Assembly (NCBI RefSeq): GCF_009696675.1
Contig: NZ_VULN01000010.1
Location: forward strand, 1 to 64,000
Reading direction: 5' to 3'
DNA length: 64,000 nucleotides
DNA from: Acidaminococcus fermentans
Lineage (GTDB): Bacteria; Bacillota; Negativicutes; Acidaminococcales; Acidaminococcaceae
The position numbers were made by a program, and so were the translations under genes. Positions 33,808 through 43,445 of the stretch are shown here, piece after piece. Position 1 is the stretch's first letter. Each line of letters opens with the position of its first letter. The notes beneath the pieces were generated by a model. That model had not been told where the DNA came from, ran no database searches, and saw only the letters and a program-made list of their open reading frames with translations.

Positions 33808-35037
33808 TTACTTGTGCAGCTGCTTGATGGCCGTAGCCTGGGCCTGTTCCAGGTTCTTGGCGTTCCGCTCCACCCCGGCCAGGTACTGGTCAACGGTAAA
33901 GGGCGGCTCGCCCAGGGTCATGTCGCAGCTGATTCCCTTATCCGGGGAAACGGTATATTTCAGTTTGGTGATAGGGTAGTCATGGACATCTCCGGACAGG
34001 GTCCGGATCTCTGCCATGCCCTCGGTGGTCATATGACGCACGTTGAAGGACCCGTCCACCAGCGGGTATTCCAGGCTGACGCCTTTCACCGTAGCCGATT
34101 TGATGGGATCCTTGTACTGGGCAATGTAGTTGTCACTGTAGCGCTGGGCATCGGCCACCGCATAAGCAGACGGCAGGGATAGCACCTTCATCCGATACCC
34201 ATATTTCTGGATACTGGCATCATCCTTGGCCACGCACAGCCATTGCTCGCCCTGGTCGTCCACATTGCCGCCCTTAGTCCGCACCCAGTTCACAACCTTG
34301 TCCACGTTCCAGGTGGGGCTGTAGCTGGTGATATGCTTGCCGACAGTCAGCCGGGCCTGTTCGTTGATTTCCTTCACCCGGGGCTTGAAGTAGATGTTCC
34401 TCCGTTCGTCCACCCCATAGACAAAGTCCGTGGCAAATTCCGACAGAGTCTTCAGCGCATCCTTGATGGTCACCCCGTCGAACACGATCTTCGTACAGGT
34501 ATAGCCGGCTTTCTCTATCTTGATATCGTTGAACACAATATCAAGATGCTTTTCCGCTTCCACCGCAATGTCTCGGACGATATCACCCGGGTCCATGTTC
34601 TCGTAGGTCTTGAAGATCAGGTAGCTGGACAGCTGGTTATAGTAGCCGTAGCCCTTGAAGGTGTAGGTGGTATCCGTGGTCCCTTTCACCGGCCGGTTGA
34701 TGATATAGCCGGAATACCAGGGAGAACGGTCCCCGAACAGGTGGATATCAATGCGCTGCATGTAATCCAATTCCGCATTGCTGGGCAGCTCATGGAAGGT
34801 CAGTTCCACGTTGCCGCAGCCGGTTTCCCCGATTTCGAACGTCACCTTGGACAGGGCGTTATGCTCTGCCCCGGACCCGAAATAAGCCGTCTTGGTACCG
34901 CTCTTATTGTAGGCAATCACAGTAAATTGGCCAGGGTAAAAGTCAGGGACGGAAGTGTCAATGCTTCCTGCCCCGCCCTGGTCTGGGCCCGCATAAATCA
35001 GATGGCCGAAAAGGCTTCTCCCGAACATCGTACTCAT
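33808..35037 (-). CDS. Siphovirus tail-tip (Gp37-like) protein
   Basis: A 409-residue protein like the ReqiPepy6 Gp37/late control D group, which forms the tail-tip hub below Dit. Segments such as VELTFHELPSNAELDYMQRIDI, YTFKGYGYYNQLSSYLIF and DFVYGVDERRNIYFKP fit this fold. ATG 35037 overlaps the Dit-like gene stop (ATGA); GGTGG is the ribosome binding site. Confidence 0.72.
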   Translation of the reverse strand: MSTMFGRSLFGHLIYAGPDQGGAGSIDTSVPDFYPGQFTVIAYNKSGTKTAYFGSGAEHNALSKVTFEIGETGCGNVELTFHELPSNAELDYMQRIDIHLFGDRSPWYSGYIINRPVKGTTDTTYTFKGYGYYNQLSSYLIFKTYENMDPGDIVRDIAVEAEKHLDIVFNDIKIEKAGYTCTKIVFDGVTIKDALKTLSEFATDFVYGVDERRNIYFKPRVKEINEQARLTVGKHITSYSPTWNVDKVVNWVRTKGGNVDDQGEQWLCVAKDDASIQKYGYRMKVLSLPSAYAVADAQRYSDNYIAQYKDPIKSATVKGVSLEYPLVDGSFNVRHMTTEGMAEIRTLSGDVHDYPITKLKYTVSPDKGISCDMTLGEPPFTVDQYLAGVERNAKNLEQAQATAIKQLHK

Positions 35038-35828
35038 ACGAACCACCTGTTGGTAAAGCTGATTTCAATGGTCCCTGCGTCCCCTGTGTAATAGAACAGG
35101 TTCTTGCCGGGTTTCACGTGCAGGAACTGCCCAGAGAACGTATTGATGCTATTGGCCTTGTCCCGCCATACGGTCCCTGCATCCCCGTTCACTGTCACGG
35201 TGGCCGGAGCAATCAGCAGGGCATCTGACAGGCTGAATTCCTCTTTCGCCTGTTTGTGGTAGATGTGGATTTTGGCCATGGACTTCACCGGGATGAACCG
35301 GAACGTCAATGGCGTGTCCACGCTGCCCAGGTTGTCCACATAGATTTCCGCATTCTCCACCGCTCTGGGAAACACTTTGGTGATCTTCGTAGTGTGCCCT
35401 TCATAGCGGAACGGGTCCGCCAACAGCAGGGAAACCGTAATCTCACTCCACCGCTGTTGGAAGCCCTTCTGGTATTTGTGGGTGATCTTAGAAACGCCGG
35501 CTACCCGGAATTTCCGGTCGGACCGTCCCACATACAGGTCATAGTTGGTCTGGCAGAAGTAGGTGTAGGCCGTATTCAGGGCATAGTCATGATCCTGCTC
35601 CGTAGCACCGTGCATGAAGAATTCCACCTTGATGGTACGGCCGGAAATCCGGCCATCTCCCACTACGTTGCCGCCGTGGGAGAAAGCCTTGTCCTCCAGC
35701 TTATTCCGGAAGGTGTAGGCCCCTGCATCCGAAATGGACCACAAAGCCGGCAGGGAATACTCCGTACCGGCACTGGTCACAATCTTTAGTTTGGTGTCCT
35801 TCAGGACGTGTCTTGCTAGCTGCTTCAT
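35034..35828 (-). CDS. Distal tail (Dit-like) protein
   Basis: A 264-residue protein with the N-terminal Dit pattern (TYFCQTNYDLYVGRSDRKFRVAG within a beta-rich domain) and a C-terminal beta-sandwich (PGKNLFYYTGDAGTIEISF). It follows the tape measure gene with overlapping stop and start, the standard siphovirus order. Confidence 0.75.
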   Translation of the reverse strand: MKQLARHVLKDTKLKIVTSAGTEYSLPALWSISDAGAYTFRNKLEDKAFSHGGNVVGDGRISGRTIKVEFFMHGATEQDHDYALNTAYTYFCQTNYDLYVGRSDRKFRVAGVSKITHKYQKGFQQRWSEITVSLLLADPFRYEGHTTKITKVFPRAVENAEIYVDNLGSVDTPLTFRFIPVKSMAKIHIYHKQAKEEFSLSDALLIAPATVTVNGDAGTVWRDKANSINTFSGQFLHVKPGKNLFYYTGDAGTIEISFTNRWFV

Positions 35829-38800
35829 CACGCACCTCGCAGTCCGGCCAGGACCATGTCATTGAAGCCACCGAACAGGTCGTCTTCATCATCCCGGGAA
35901 TTGATGTTCCCGTAGATGTTCTGGGTGGCCACCACGGTATTCTGCCGGTTGTCGTCCCCACCGCCGAACAGTTTGTCCAGCAGGCTGGGCTTCAGCGGCA
36001 GGACTGCCTCGTCATACCGGCCTTCCCCGATCAGGGCAGCCGTCGGGCCAGTGACCACACCGCCCGTGGCCATGCCAGGGAGCTTGTCCAGAAGGCTGGT
36101 ATCTCCGATTTGAATAGCCGGTCCCGTGCTTTTGGTGGTGGTTTCCTGAACGCCGCTATTCGTGTCACCTGCCCCAATGCCGCCTTCTTTTCCTTTGAAG
36201 ACGGCCTGCGCAGCTTTTGCAATCGTTCCAGCAGCGAAAGCGGCTATGCCCATCTGTTTGGAAACTAAAGCACCTGCTCCAGCCGCCCCTGCCGGGTTGG
36301 CCGCAATGACGGCTGCTGTGGCCACGCTGGCCATAACAGTTGCTTTGGCAGCGGCAGCTTCCGTTTCAGCTGCCGTATTCTTCATTTCCTGCTTGTGCCG
36401 GTTATTCCCCAGTCCCATAGCCATGATCCATCCGGAAATCACCTTCTGGATGACTCCCTGGATCAGCTGTTTCAGGAGGGTCTTGGCCAGATTACTCATG
36501 ACTTGGCTGAACTTCTTACCCTCCACCACGCACTGGGCAATTCCGGATGCAATCCCGTCCTGGACCTGCACCGCCATGTTGGTCAGCATGGTCTGCATGT
36601 ACTCACCCCAGCTGACGGAAGCCAGCATCAGTTCGTCCATCCACACCCGGCGCTGTTCGGCCAGGTATTGTTCATTGGCCAGGGTCGTAGCATAGCTTTG
36701 GCCGGTAATTTCGTCCTTGGCCGTCATCTGGGCCAGGAAATCGTCCAGTTCGGTGGCCATCATGGCCTTTTTCTGGGCATATTGTGCCTCAGCTACCTGG
36801 GTTTCGTAAGAGCCCATCTGGTCAACCGCTTGCTGTTTGACCTTCTGCCGGGCTGCTTCTGCCTCAGCGTCAATGTTGGTGATGGCATCCTGGGTTTCCT
36901 GGGCTGCAGCAATGGCAGCAGCTTTCTCCTTTTCGTATTCAGCGATCCGATTCTGGGTCTGCAATTGAAGCGTTTTCAACGCTTCGGCGTCTTTGGCATC
37001 CCCATTCCCAGAACTGATCTTCTCCTGGAGTTTGGCAATCTTTTCCTGATTGCTGGCCATCTGTTTCTGGAAGGCCAGGGTCTTTTCCCCGCCTTCCGTG
37101 TACTTGGCCGCATCCTCCTGGGCCTTTTGCCATTCCTCATGGAATTTGGCCTGGGCCTCGTTGATTTTCAGGATCTTCTGCTTGGTTTCATCCAGGATTT
37201 TGGTATAGGCGTCCACGTCTTTGGGTTTGGTCGTGTCAGAGAAGGATTTCCGGGTGTTGTACACCGGGTTCTTCTTGTTGGCATCCATGCTCACGGCATC
37301 TTCCACAGCCCCTTGTACAAAGCTGGAGATTTTAGCAGATTCTGCAATGGATTGACCAATAGACCCCAACACAGCTTTTTTCAAAGGTATTACAGCCTCC
37401 GGTCCTGCTTCCCCGACAACGGCTGGAGTACCATGTTTCAGCTGGCCGCCATTGGCCAGGGCCGGAATTCTTCCACCAACGACACCGCCGGTGGCAAAAC
37501 TGCCGAAGACACCGCCCTGGGCATAGCCATCAGGCATAACACCAGGTGCATCATGAGAGCCTCGAATAATTTTGTTTACCACAAAATCAATGGGATGAGA
37601 GCAAAGCTGTACAAAGCCTTCCCATAAGCCCGTTACAAACTTGATGGCGCCACCAATTACACTTCTTATGTCTTTACCAATATTTTCAAAATAAGGAGAA
37701 ACTGCATTGTAAACATTCGCTACGACATTAATCAGGGCTACAAAACCTTGGACAAGCATAGTAAGCGCAGCTACGGCAACCATCACAGCTGCTTCAACTA
37801 TGGGACCGATACGTTCCAAAAGGTCATTCACCATTATAAGAATGGCCGTAATATCAAGGTCTGCAAAAGCATCACAAATCTTTTTCCAACCAGATGCCAC
37901 AATATCGCAAACATTTCTTGCTGTATTTCCCAAATCCCAAAAAACAGCCAGAAGCTCGGGGCTGACAGCGCTCACTTGGTTTAAAATCGCCTGCCCAATC
38001 CCGACGCTAGAGACGTCTTTTTTGACTTGTTCCAGCCCTTCTCGGAATTTAGATATTACATCTCCCCAACCGGTTAAAATCCCTGTAAGATTAAACGACT
38101 TACTGATAATATCTCCAATTCCAGCCATGCTGTTGGATATGCTTTCCTGTAAGTTGGAAAAAGCGGCCATCAAGGTACCATTCATTCTGGCTGTAGCCCC
38201 TTTAGTCCTCTCTTCGATTGCATTCCATAGCTCATTAATAGCATCTTCCCCCAGCTGCCCCGCTTCAGACATCTTCCTGAGTTCCGCCACCGACAACCCC
38301 ATATGATCTGCCAGCAGCTTCCAAGCGGGGATATTGGCATTGGTCAACTGCAGCATATCCTGCCCATTGATTTTCCCGGCTGCCGCCATCTGGCTCAGCG
38401 CTAGTGTAGCAGAGCCGATTTGCTCAGAAGTCAGGCCAAAGGCAGACCCCAGGTCCACAATCTTTGTCATCTTCCCGACAGCCGTTTCCGCATTGTCTCC
38501 CATGTTGACCCATTGACGGGCCAGAGGAATCAATTCGTTGGTATCGTAGGCAGACTGTTCGCCCAAGGCTCGCATTCCGTTGATCAGCTTGTCAGTTTCC
38601 TCGGAAGAGCCCAGGACGAAATCCAGGCCTTGCCGCAGCACTTCCATATTCGCCGATGCTTCCAGGGCTTTTTTGCCCAGGCTGGTAATGGCGCCAACGG
38701 TAAAAGCTCCGGCAATCATGCCCTTGATTTTCCCAATGGCACTGGCCAGGGCATCTGTATCAGCCTTGGTCTGTTTCAGGCTCTGCGAAGCCCTCTGGGC

Positions 38801-38941
38801 TCCGTTGGCCAGCTCCGGCATGCCTGCATTGCCAACCTTTTTGCCACTCAGTTCATCCACAGACCGGGTGACTTGCTTGATGACGCTCAGGCAGCCGTTG
38901 GCATCAGCCTTCAGCGTTACAGTAATTTCATGGTCGCTCAT
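35828..38941 (-). CDS. Tape measure protein
   Basis: A 1037-residue protein that sets tail length. N-terminal tape-measure domain (GAITSLGKKALEASANMEVLRQGLDFVLGSSEE, AYDTNELIPLARQWVNMGD), hydrophobic segments around residues 370-440 (LLERIGPIVEAAVMVAVAALTMLVQG), a long coiled coil (about 570-770), and Ala/Gly-rich hydrophobic helices (about 860-930). Bases 37,550-38,250 are clearly more AT-rich than the rest, pointing to recombination within the gene. Confidence 0.92.
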   Translation of the reverse strand: MSDHEITVTLKADANGCLSVIKQVTRSVDELSGKKVGNAGMPELANGAQRASQSLKQTKADTDALASAIGKIKGMIAGAFTVGAITSLGKKALEASANMEVLRQGLDFVLGSSEETDKLINGMRALGEQSAYDTNELIPLARQWVNMGDNAETAVGKMTKIVDLGSAFGLTSEQIGSATLALSQMAAAGKINGQDMLQLTNANIPAWKLLADHMGLSVAELRKMSEAGQLGEDAINELWNAIEERTKGATARMNGTLMAAFSNLQESISNSMAGIGDIISKSFNLTGILTGWGDVISKFREGLEQVKKDVSSVGIGQAILNQVSAVSPELLAVFWDLGNTARNVCDIVASGWKKICDAFADLDITAILIMVNDLLERIGPIVEAAVMVAVAALTMLVQGFVALINVVANVYNAVSPYFENIGKDIRSVIGGAIKFVTGLWEGFVQLCSHPIDFVVNKIIRGSHDAPGVMPDGYAQGGVFGSFATGGVVGGRIPALANGGQLKHGTPAVVGEAGPEAVIPLKKAVLGSIGQSIAESAKISSFVQGAVEDAVSMDANKKNPVYNTRKSFSDTTKPKDVDAYTKILDETKQKILKINEAQAKFHEEWQKAQEDAAKYTEGGEKTLAFQKQMASNQEKIAKLQEKISSGNGDAKDAEALKTLQLQTQNRIAEYEKEKAAAIAAAQETQDAITNIDAEAEAARQKVKQQAVDQMGSYETQVAEAQYAQKKAMMATELDDFLAQMTAKDEITGQSYATTLANEQYLAEQRRVWMDELMLASVSWGEYMQTMLTNMAVQVQDGIASGIAQCVVEGKKFSQVMSNLAKTLLKQLIQGVIQKVISGWIMAMGLGNNRHKQEMKNTAAETEAAAAKATVMASVATAAVIAANPAGAAGAGALVSKQMGIAAFAAGTIAKAAQAVFKGKEGGIGAGDTNSGVQETTTKSTGPAIQIGDTSLLDKLPGMATGGVVTGPTAALIGEGRYDEAVLPLKPSLLDKLFGGGDDNRQNTVVATQNIYGNINSRDDEDDLFGGFNDMVLAGLRGA

Positions 38942-39286
38942 GTTTCAGTTTCTCCCTCCTTTCTTCCTCAGCCTTGGCCATGGCCAGCCATTCGTCCTGT
39001 TCCTCCTGGGCCGTGGCCGTCCTGAAGTCCTCCGGGAGGAGTTTTGCCGGAGTCACCGGGCGTTTCGGGGATCGGTAGCCGGCATTGATCACCGGGATGG
39101 TGATGAAAGAGGCGGTGAACATCCGCTGGTTCTTCATCCGCACCCCATAGCCTTCAATCCGCCTCTGGATTTCCCAGGGCGTGGCCTGTCCGATTTCGTC
39201 CCCGGTCATGCCCAGCTCCCCGTAGCAGATGGGAAGGATCAGCCCCACATATTCGTCAAAGGACGTCCAGGGGGCTGATTTCCCCT
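38928..39286 (-). CDS. Tail assembly chaperone, frameshift (GT) extension
   Basis: Open in the -1 frame relative to the 143-residue chaperone, continuing after the A AAA AAC site at 39293-39299 as RVEGKSAPWTSFDEYVGLILP and ending after about 120 residues (KAEEERREKLKHERP). Independent translation from a GTG at 39248 would give 106 residues. By analogy with lambda G/GT the fusion binds the tape measure protein and tail tube subunits during assembly. Confidence 0.75.
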
Positions 39287-39718
39287 CTACACGTTTTTTT
39301 CGGTCTTTTCCTGTTTGGCTTCTTCTTTTTCTTCCACCAGGTCCTTGCTCTTCACCTTCATGGTCTTCAGCATCTCATTGGACTGTTTCACCCCGAAGAT
39401 GCCGGAAACCGCCAGGGTAATGAAGAACACCGCTTCGGCCTGCTGGATGCCTTCTTCCAGGGAAATAGCCTCGATGACCTTCCCCGCTGCCTTGGATTCT
39501 TCCTTATCTCCGGCTGCAAAGAGCATGATCCGGTAGGCTTCCATGAGAGCAGCCAGAGGCATGGTGTTGTGGACCTTCTGGAAGTCGAAATAGGATTTCC
39601 CGCCAAAAGCAACAGCCTCCAGCTCCTGGAGGCCGTTGATGGTCAGACGGAAATGATAGGTTTTCTTGCCGGCTTTGACCCAGACAATCCGGGTCACTTT
39701 GTTATATGTAATATCCAT
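39287..39718 (-). CDS. Tail assembly chaperone
   Basis: A 143-residue helical protein between the tail tube and tape measure genes. The end KEEAKQEKTEKNV contains the slippery heptamer. Position, size and frameshift site define it as the G-type chaperone. ATG is at 39718. Confidence 0.8.
   Translation of the reverse strand: MDITYNKVTRIVWVKAGKKTYHFRLTINGLQELEAVAFGGKSYFDFQKVHNTMPLAALMEAYRIMLFAAGDKEESKAAGKVIEAISLEEGIQQAEAVFFITLAVSGIFGVKQSNEMLKTMKVKSKDLVEEKEEAKQEKTEKNV
39293..39299 (-). other. -1 programmed frameshift site
   Basis: Minus strand A AAA AAC in the zero frame of the chaperone (codons GAA AAA AAC), two codons before its TAG stop. Slipping back one base joins the next open frame. Confidence 0.8.
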
Positions 39719-39729
39719 GGATGTTCACC

Positions 39730-40257
39730 TTATTTCCCCGTTCCGGTGGTCGTAGTAGAAGCCGCAGCCGTGGTTCCCACAGAATCCACGCTGGTCAGTT
39801 TCTCGTAGTATTTCGGCGCCCCGATGCCTTCCAGCTTCAGAGAGAAGGTGGCAATGTCATCGTGGGGCGTTTCGTCGCTCAGTTCCGTGATGGAATACCA
39901 GTTCCGGTCCGCCGTCTTGTTCTTGCTGTCGTACCGGCAGATATCCACCGGTTCCCCGGCATTGAAGGCATCACGCAGGGCCTGATAGGCTTCGTCCCCG
40001 CCGACGATGTTCCCTTCCACGCTCAGTTCAGACGTTTTGATGCCAGGATATTTTTCACCCCAGCCGCCGCTGGTCTTGTCGCTGGCGTCGATGGAGTCAG
40101 CGCTCAGATCCAGGTCACCGGATTTCTGGCCACCGATCATGGCCCACTTGGGAGAGGCTTCCGTAGCACTTTCCCCGAAATTCAGGTATACAAGTACATA
40201 TTTGCCTTCCAGCTTGGTGTGTACCGCCGCCAGTTTGGCACGAACTTTGTCTGCCAT
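39730..40257 (-). CDS. Major tail (tube) protein
   Basis: About 175 residues, TP901-1-type tail tube protein: N-terminal GKYVLVYLNFGE, central KTSGGWGEKYPGIKTSELSVEGNI, and VDICRYDSKNKTADRNWYSI. The start is the second ATG (40257), seven bases after AGGAGGA. It ends in a Thr/Ser-rich tail. Confidence 0.85.
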   Translation of the reverse strand: MADKVRAKLAAVHTKLEGKYVLVYLNFGESATEASPKWAMIGGQKSGDLDLSADSIDASDKTSGGWGEKYPGIKTSELSVEGNIVGGDEAYQALRDAFNAGEPVDICRYDSKNKTADRNWYSITELSDETPHDDIATFSLKLEGIGAPKYYEKLTSVDSVGTTAAASTTTTGTGK

Positions 40258-40269
40258 TTTCATTCCTCC

Positions 40270-40671
40270 TTAAAAACAGGCTTTCACATTGTAGACAAGG
40301 ACGGCAGCACCGGGGTTTCGGCCCCGCTGCCCCTGGGCAATGCCGAATTGGATGGTATCCACATGGCCGTCCATGACGTCCGTCCCATTAAGGGCCTTCC
40401 GGACCTTCATGGTCAAATCTTCCAGCCGCAGGGCTGACTGATCGGGCACAATTATGGTCACATTGAAGGCAATGGTTCCTTCCTCGTCCACTTTGTCCTG
40501 TCCGTTAAATTTGATGTTGTCCGCTGCAATGGTCCCGGTGGCAGATGCCCCCAGGGCTGGGCCTTTCACTTCCTCCACCCAGGGAATTTCCGGGACCGCT
40601 TCCTCCAATAGCTCACGGATGGCAGCCGAATAATCGTCTATCCCCGGTAAATATTCACCGTTTTCGTCCAT
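40270..40671 (-). CDS. Tail terminator/neck protein
   Basis: A 133-residue protein in the usual place for the tail completion protein, between the gp10-like/connector genes and the tail tube. Family assignment is by position and size; VNVTIIVPDQ-like beta pattern and VDTIQFGIAQGQRGRNPGAAVL are visible. Confidence 0.6.
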   Translation of the reverse strand: MDENGEYLPGIDDYSAAIRELLEEAVPEIPWVEEVKGPALGASATGTIAADNIKFNGQDKVDEEGTIAFNVTIIVPDQSALRLEDLTMKVRKALNGTDVMDGHVDTIQFGIAQGQRGRNPGAAVLVYNVKACF

Positions 40672-41033
40672 GGGCTGCCTCCTTTTTCCGTTTCTCCGCC
40701 GTTGAAGTCCGATGCTGTCAGATCTTTCAAGAGGCTCTTGGCCTGATCGTCATACAGCTTGTACTTCCGTTCATAGATGTCATCCTGCCGGCTGCCGGAA
40801 TAGCTGCCGATCTGCACCGTGGGGTCAGTCCCCACCAGTTCCAGGCAGCAGGCCCGGCAGGCTTCCACAATCCCGTACCGCTTCAGCAGGTTGCTGGGTA
40901 CGATGGCAGCCTCGTCCACCCCGTAGGTGGCTGCCAGCCGCACGATTGTTTCATTAGCCAGTGCCAGGTTCCCGGCCGTGACCCGTCCTTTCAGGATGGC
41001 GTCCGTAATGTCTTCTGCTTTGATCAGATCCAT
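40638..41033 (-). CDS. Head-tail connector protein
   Basis: A 131-residue mostly helical protein (MDLIKAEDITDAILKGRVTA) like gp6/gp15-type connectors under the portal. It overlaps the next gene by 34 bases. Confidence 0.6.
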   Translation of the reverse strand: MDLIKAEDITDAILKGRVTAGNLALANETIVRLAATYGVDEAAIVPSNLLKRYGIVEACRACCLELVGTDPTVQIGSYSGSRQDDIYERKYKLYDDQAKSLLKDLTASDFNGGETEKGGSPWTKTVNIYRG

Positions 41034-41037
41034 AAAA

Positions 41038-41490
41038 TCACCCCATCCCCAGTTTCTCGGCTGCCTTCTTGAACCGGCTGATGATGGCCGGTTTTTCCTT
41101 GTCGAAGGCGTTGAAAATGAACGGATCTGCCTGGATACCTTTCACCTGGGAGCGCTTTGAGAACACGAACTGCCCGCCCTCGGACCAGCGCAGCACCGTC
41201 TTGCTCCGTGGCACGATGGTATGGGAACGGGTGCCCTGGTGCTGATAAACAGCATGGGGCAGGGTCGTGTAGACCGTTCCCGCCAGATGGTCGCCGCTTC
41301 CTTCCACAGTGGTGTGGATGGAGCCTTCGGCCTGGCCGGTCCGGGAGATGAACTTATGTTCCTCCCGGGCCCGTTCCTGCACATCCCGTACCGAAATGTC
41401 CATGGCTTCCCGCAGCTGCTTCTGGACTTCTCCCGGCGCCTGCCTCAGCTTCTTGCTTAAGGCATCAGCCCGGAACGATACCCTGACCAT
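41038..41490 (-). CDS. HK97 gp10-like head-tail joining protein
   Basis: A 150-residue protein with the family features: N-terminal helix (ADALSKKLRQAPGEVQKQLREAM), TGQAEGSIHTTVEG and YQHQGTRSHTIVPRSKTVLRW, and the FIFNAFDKEKPAIISRFKKA ending. Confidence 0.78.
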   Translation of the reverse strand: MVRVSFRADALSKKLRQAPGEVQKQLREAMDISVRDVQERAREEHKFISRTGQAEGSIHTTVEGSGDHLAGTVYTTLPHAVYQHQGTRSHTIVPRSKTVLRWSEGGQFVFSKRSQVKGIQADPFIFNAFDKEKPAIISRFKKAAEKLGMG

Positions 41491-41492
41491 GA

Positions 41493-42341
41493 TCAGGGCG
41501 TAACGGTTTCAGCCTTGGGGTTGGTGTTCAGGGTCACCAGAGCTTTCGGCTGCACCACCAGGGACCCATAGACCAGCAGGCCACGGACTGCATCGCTGAA
41601 GTCTTTTTCCAGCCGCAGAGATTCCGTCTTGATGATCTGGGTGGCCATGGAGATTGCCGCATTGGTACCGGCCATAACGGACGTGGTATCAGTGGATTTC
41701 ACATAGGCCAGGTTGTTGGATTCATAGATCTGGAAGCCAGCTGCAGAACCCACGTTGCCGGTGGTCAGACGGCTTTCCGCCGCTGCGCTGCCGGTCCCAA
41801 CGAAACGCTGGTCCTTCTGCAGCAGTCCATACAGCCAGGGCGGGATCACCAGCCAGCGGCCGATCCGGGGCACGTTGTTTTCGTCCAGCTTGGTACCCAT
41901 CTTCACGATGGTTTCGTAAGCCTGTTCCGGGGCTTCCATGTCCTTCAGGGTCAGGATGGTGCCGGCTTCCTTGGCGTGGCCGGCTACCCGCTGATCGATT
42001 ACATCACGCAGGGCGTAGGAGGCCCGTTCCAGGCTCCGGTCCATCAGGTCGATGTTGGCCTGGGCGGCGTCCACGTCGTTCACCTTCAGGGCGAAGTATT
42101 TCTGCTGATCGATGACCAGTTCAGTGGGGGTTCCGTCGGTGTCGTCATACACCAGATCAGTGCCTTTCTTATAATCTTTGATGGTTACGTCAGCGATCTG
42201 GTTGATCTTCACCCGGTCGCCCAGGTTCTTGATTTCCCCTTCATAATCCCGGTTCACCAGGTTGCCCAGGACCAGGTTCTTGTCCAGGTGGTCCAGCAGT
42301 CTGGCAGACCACAGGGCAGGGATAAAAGTGCTGATTGCCAT
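41493..42341 (-). CDS. Major capsid protein
   Basis: A 282-residue capsid subunit of the N4-gp56/P22-coat-like group (FIPALWSARLLDHLDKNLVLGNLVNRDYEG, then VNDVDAAQANIDLMDRSLERA). It follows the scaffold gene with no gene between, and AAAGGATGATG precedes ATG. Confidence 0.88.
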   Translation of the reverse strand: MAISTFIPALWSARLLDHLDKNLVLGNLVNRDYEGEIKNLGDRVKINQIADVTIKDYKKGTDLVYDDTDGTPTELVIDQQKYFALKVNDVDAAQANIDLMDRSLERASYALRDVIDQRVAGHAKEAGTILTLKDMEAPEQAYETIVKMGTKLDENNVPRIGRWLVIPPWLYGLLQKDQRFVGTGSAAAESRLTTGNVGSAAGFQIYESNNLAYVKSTDTTSVMAGTNAAISMATQIIKTESLRLEKDFSDAVRGLLVYGSLVVQPKALVTLNTNPKAETVTP

Positions 42342-42347
42342 AATTCA

Positions 42348-43028
42348 TCATCCTTTCTTCATGCTGTCTTTGATTTCATTCCAGTGTTCGTTGATCTGTG
42401 CCGGCGTCATGCCTTTCAGATCGTCCATGGTATACACCTTCTTGGGGCTTCCGGCACTGCCGCTTCCGGCGCCGCCTGCGGCCGTGTTCTTCACAGCCCA
42501 GGGATTGCCGGCCAGCCAGCCGTTCACGCCCTCTTCAATGGAAACCGTCTTGTCCCCGGCCTTCATGCCCAGGGAATCGTCATCTCCAACCACAACCTGG
42601 TCAGAGAGCAGCTTCACAAAGGCGTCCGGATTCAGGGCGTTCCCTTTGGCCAGGGCGGCCTGCAGTGCAGCATGCATTGCCGTGTTGATCCGCTTCGTGT
42701 GTTCCGCTTTGGCTTTTTCTTCAGAGGCAGCATATTTGTCCGTCAGCTCCTTCACCTGGTTCTGCAGGGTGTTGATCTGGCCGCCCAGAGATTCCGGGTT
42801 CCCCAGTTTTCTCACTTCGTCGAAGAGAGTCCGCATGTTCAGCAAAGATTCCTCCGGATTCTTGCTTTCCCGGATGCCAAGGGCGTCCAGCACCTTGTTC
42901 CGGTCCACCCGATAGGCTGCGGCTTCATTCCGGGCGGTGCTGATAATGGACTGAAGATCAGCCACCATAGCACCCCCGTTGTCAGCCTTGCCAAGGGACT
43001 CGAAGATTTGTTCCAGTGTGTATGCCAT
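42348..43028 (-). CDS. Capsid scaffolding protein
   Basis: A 226-residue protein with a central coiled coil (LGGQINTLQNQVKELTDKYAA and SEEKAKAEHTKRINTAM) and a flexible Gly/Ala/Ser linker, as in GP20-type minor structural/scaffold proteins directly upstream of capsid genes. Confidence 0.78.
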   Translation of the reverse strand: MAYTLEQIFESLGKADNGGAMVADLQSIISTARNEAAAYRVDRNKVLDALGIRESKNPEESLLNMRTLFDEVRKLGNPESLGGQINTLQNQVKELTDKYAASEEKAKAEHTKRINTAMHAALQAALAKGNALNPDAFVKLLSDQVVVGDDDSLGMKAGDKTVSIEEGVNGWLAGNPWAVKNTAAGGAGSGSAGSPKKVYTMDDLKGMTPAQINEHWNEIKDSMKKG

Positions 43029-43097
43029 GTTTGTTCCTCCTGCCCGCCTGGGGCAATTGATTTATATAGACCGGCGCCTGGCCGATGCTATCAGGGT

Positions 43098-43125
43098 AAT
43101 AAAAAAGCAGGCCCATAAGGTCTGC
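43098..43125 (-). terminator. Terminator after the small secreted protein gene
   Basis: GCAGACC/GGCCTGC (minus strand) with loop TTATG and TTTTTTATT. Confidence 0.7.
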
Positions 43126-43142
43126 ACAGGGTAATGTATGGG

Positions 43143-43421
43143 TTATTGGTTGGAATCGAAGTCGAAGGGGACAAAGTCACTCCGCTGGATTTCATATTCC
43201 AGCACCACTTCCCCATCCTCCTTCGTGATGGCCACATCGTTTTCCACGTAGGATTCCAGGGTGTGGCCATTAAATACCCGGGTCTGGTAGCAGGTGGGGT
43301 TCCGGTCCGTGATCTCGGTGCCAGGGTCTCCCACAATGTCCCGGATGTCGGCGGCAAAAGCCGTACCCGTAATACCGGCCACCAGGGCCATCGTCATTGC
43401 AATCGCTTTCAGGTTCTTCAT
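43143..43421 (-). CDS. Small secreted protein (cargo gene in the head operon)
   Basis: A 92-residue protein with a clean signal peptide (MKNLKAIAMTMALVAGITGTAFAA) and an acidic mature part containing a single Cys. ATG 43421 follows GAGAGGAG. Terminator-like hairpins stand on both sides, so it looks like an independent insertion between the MuF and scaffold genes. Periplasmic location and position suggest a lysogenic-conversion (for example exclusion) gene; function unknown. Confidence 0.65.
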   Translation of the reverse strand: MKNLKAIAMTMALVAGITGTAFAADIRDIVGDPGTEITDRNPTCYQTRVFNGHTLESYVENDVAITKEDGEVVLEYEIQRSDFVPFDFDSNQ

Positions 43422-43445
43422 TTCGTTCTCCTCTCTTTTCAATGC

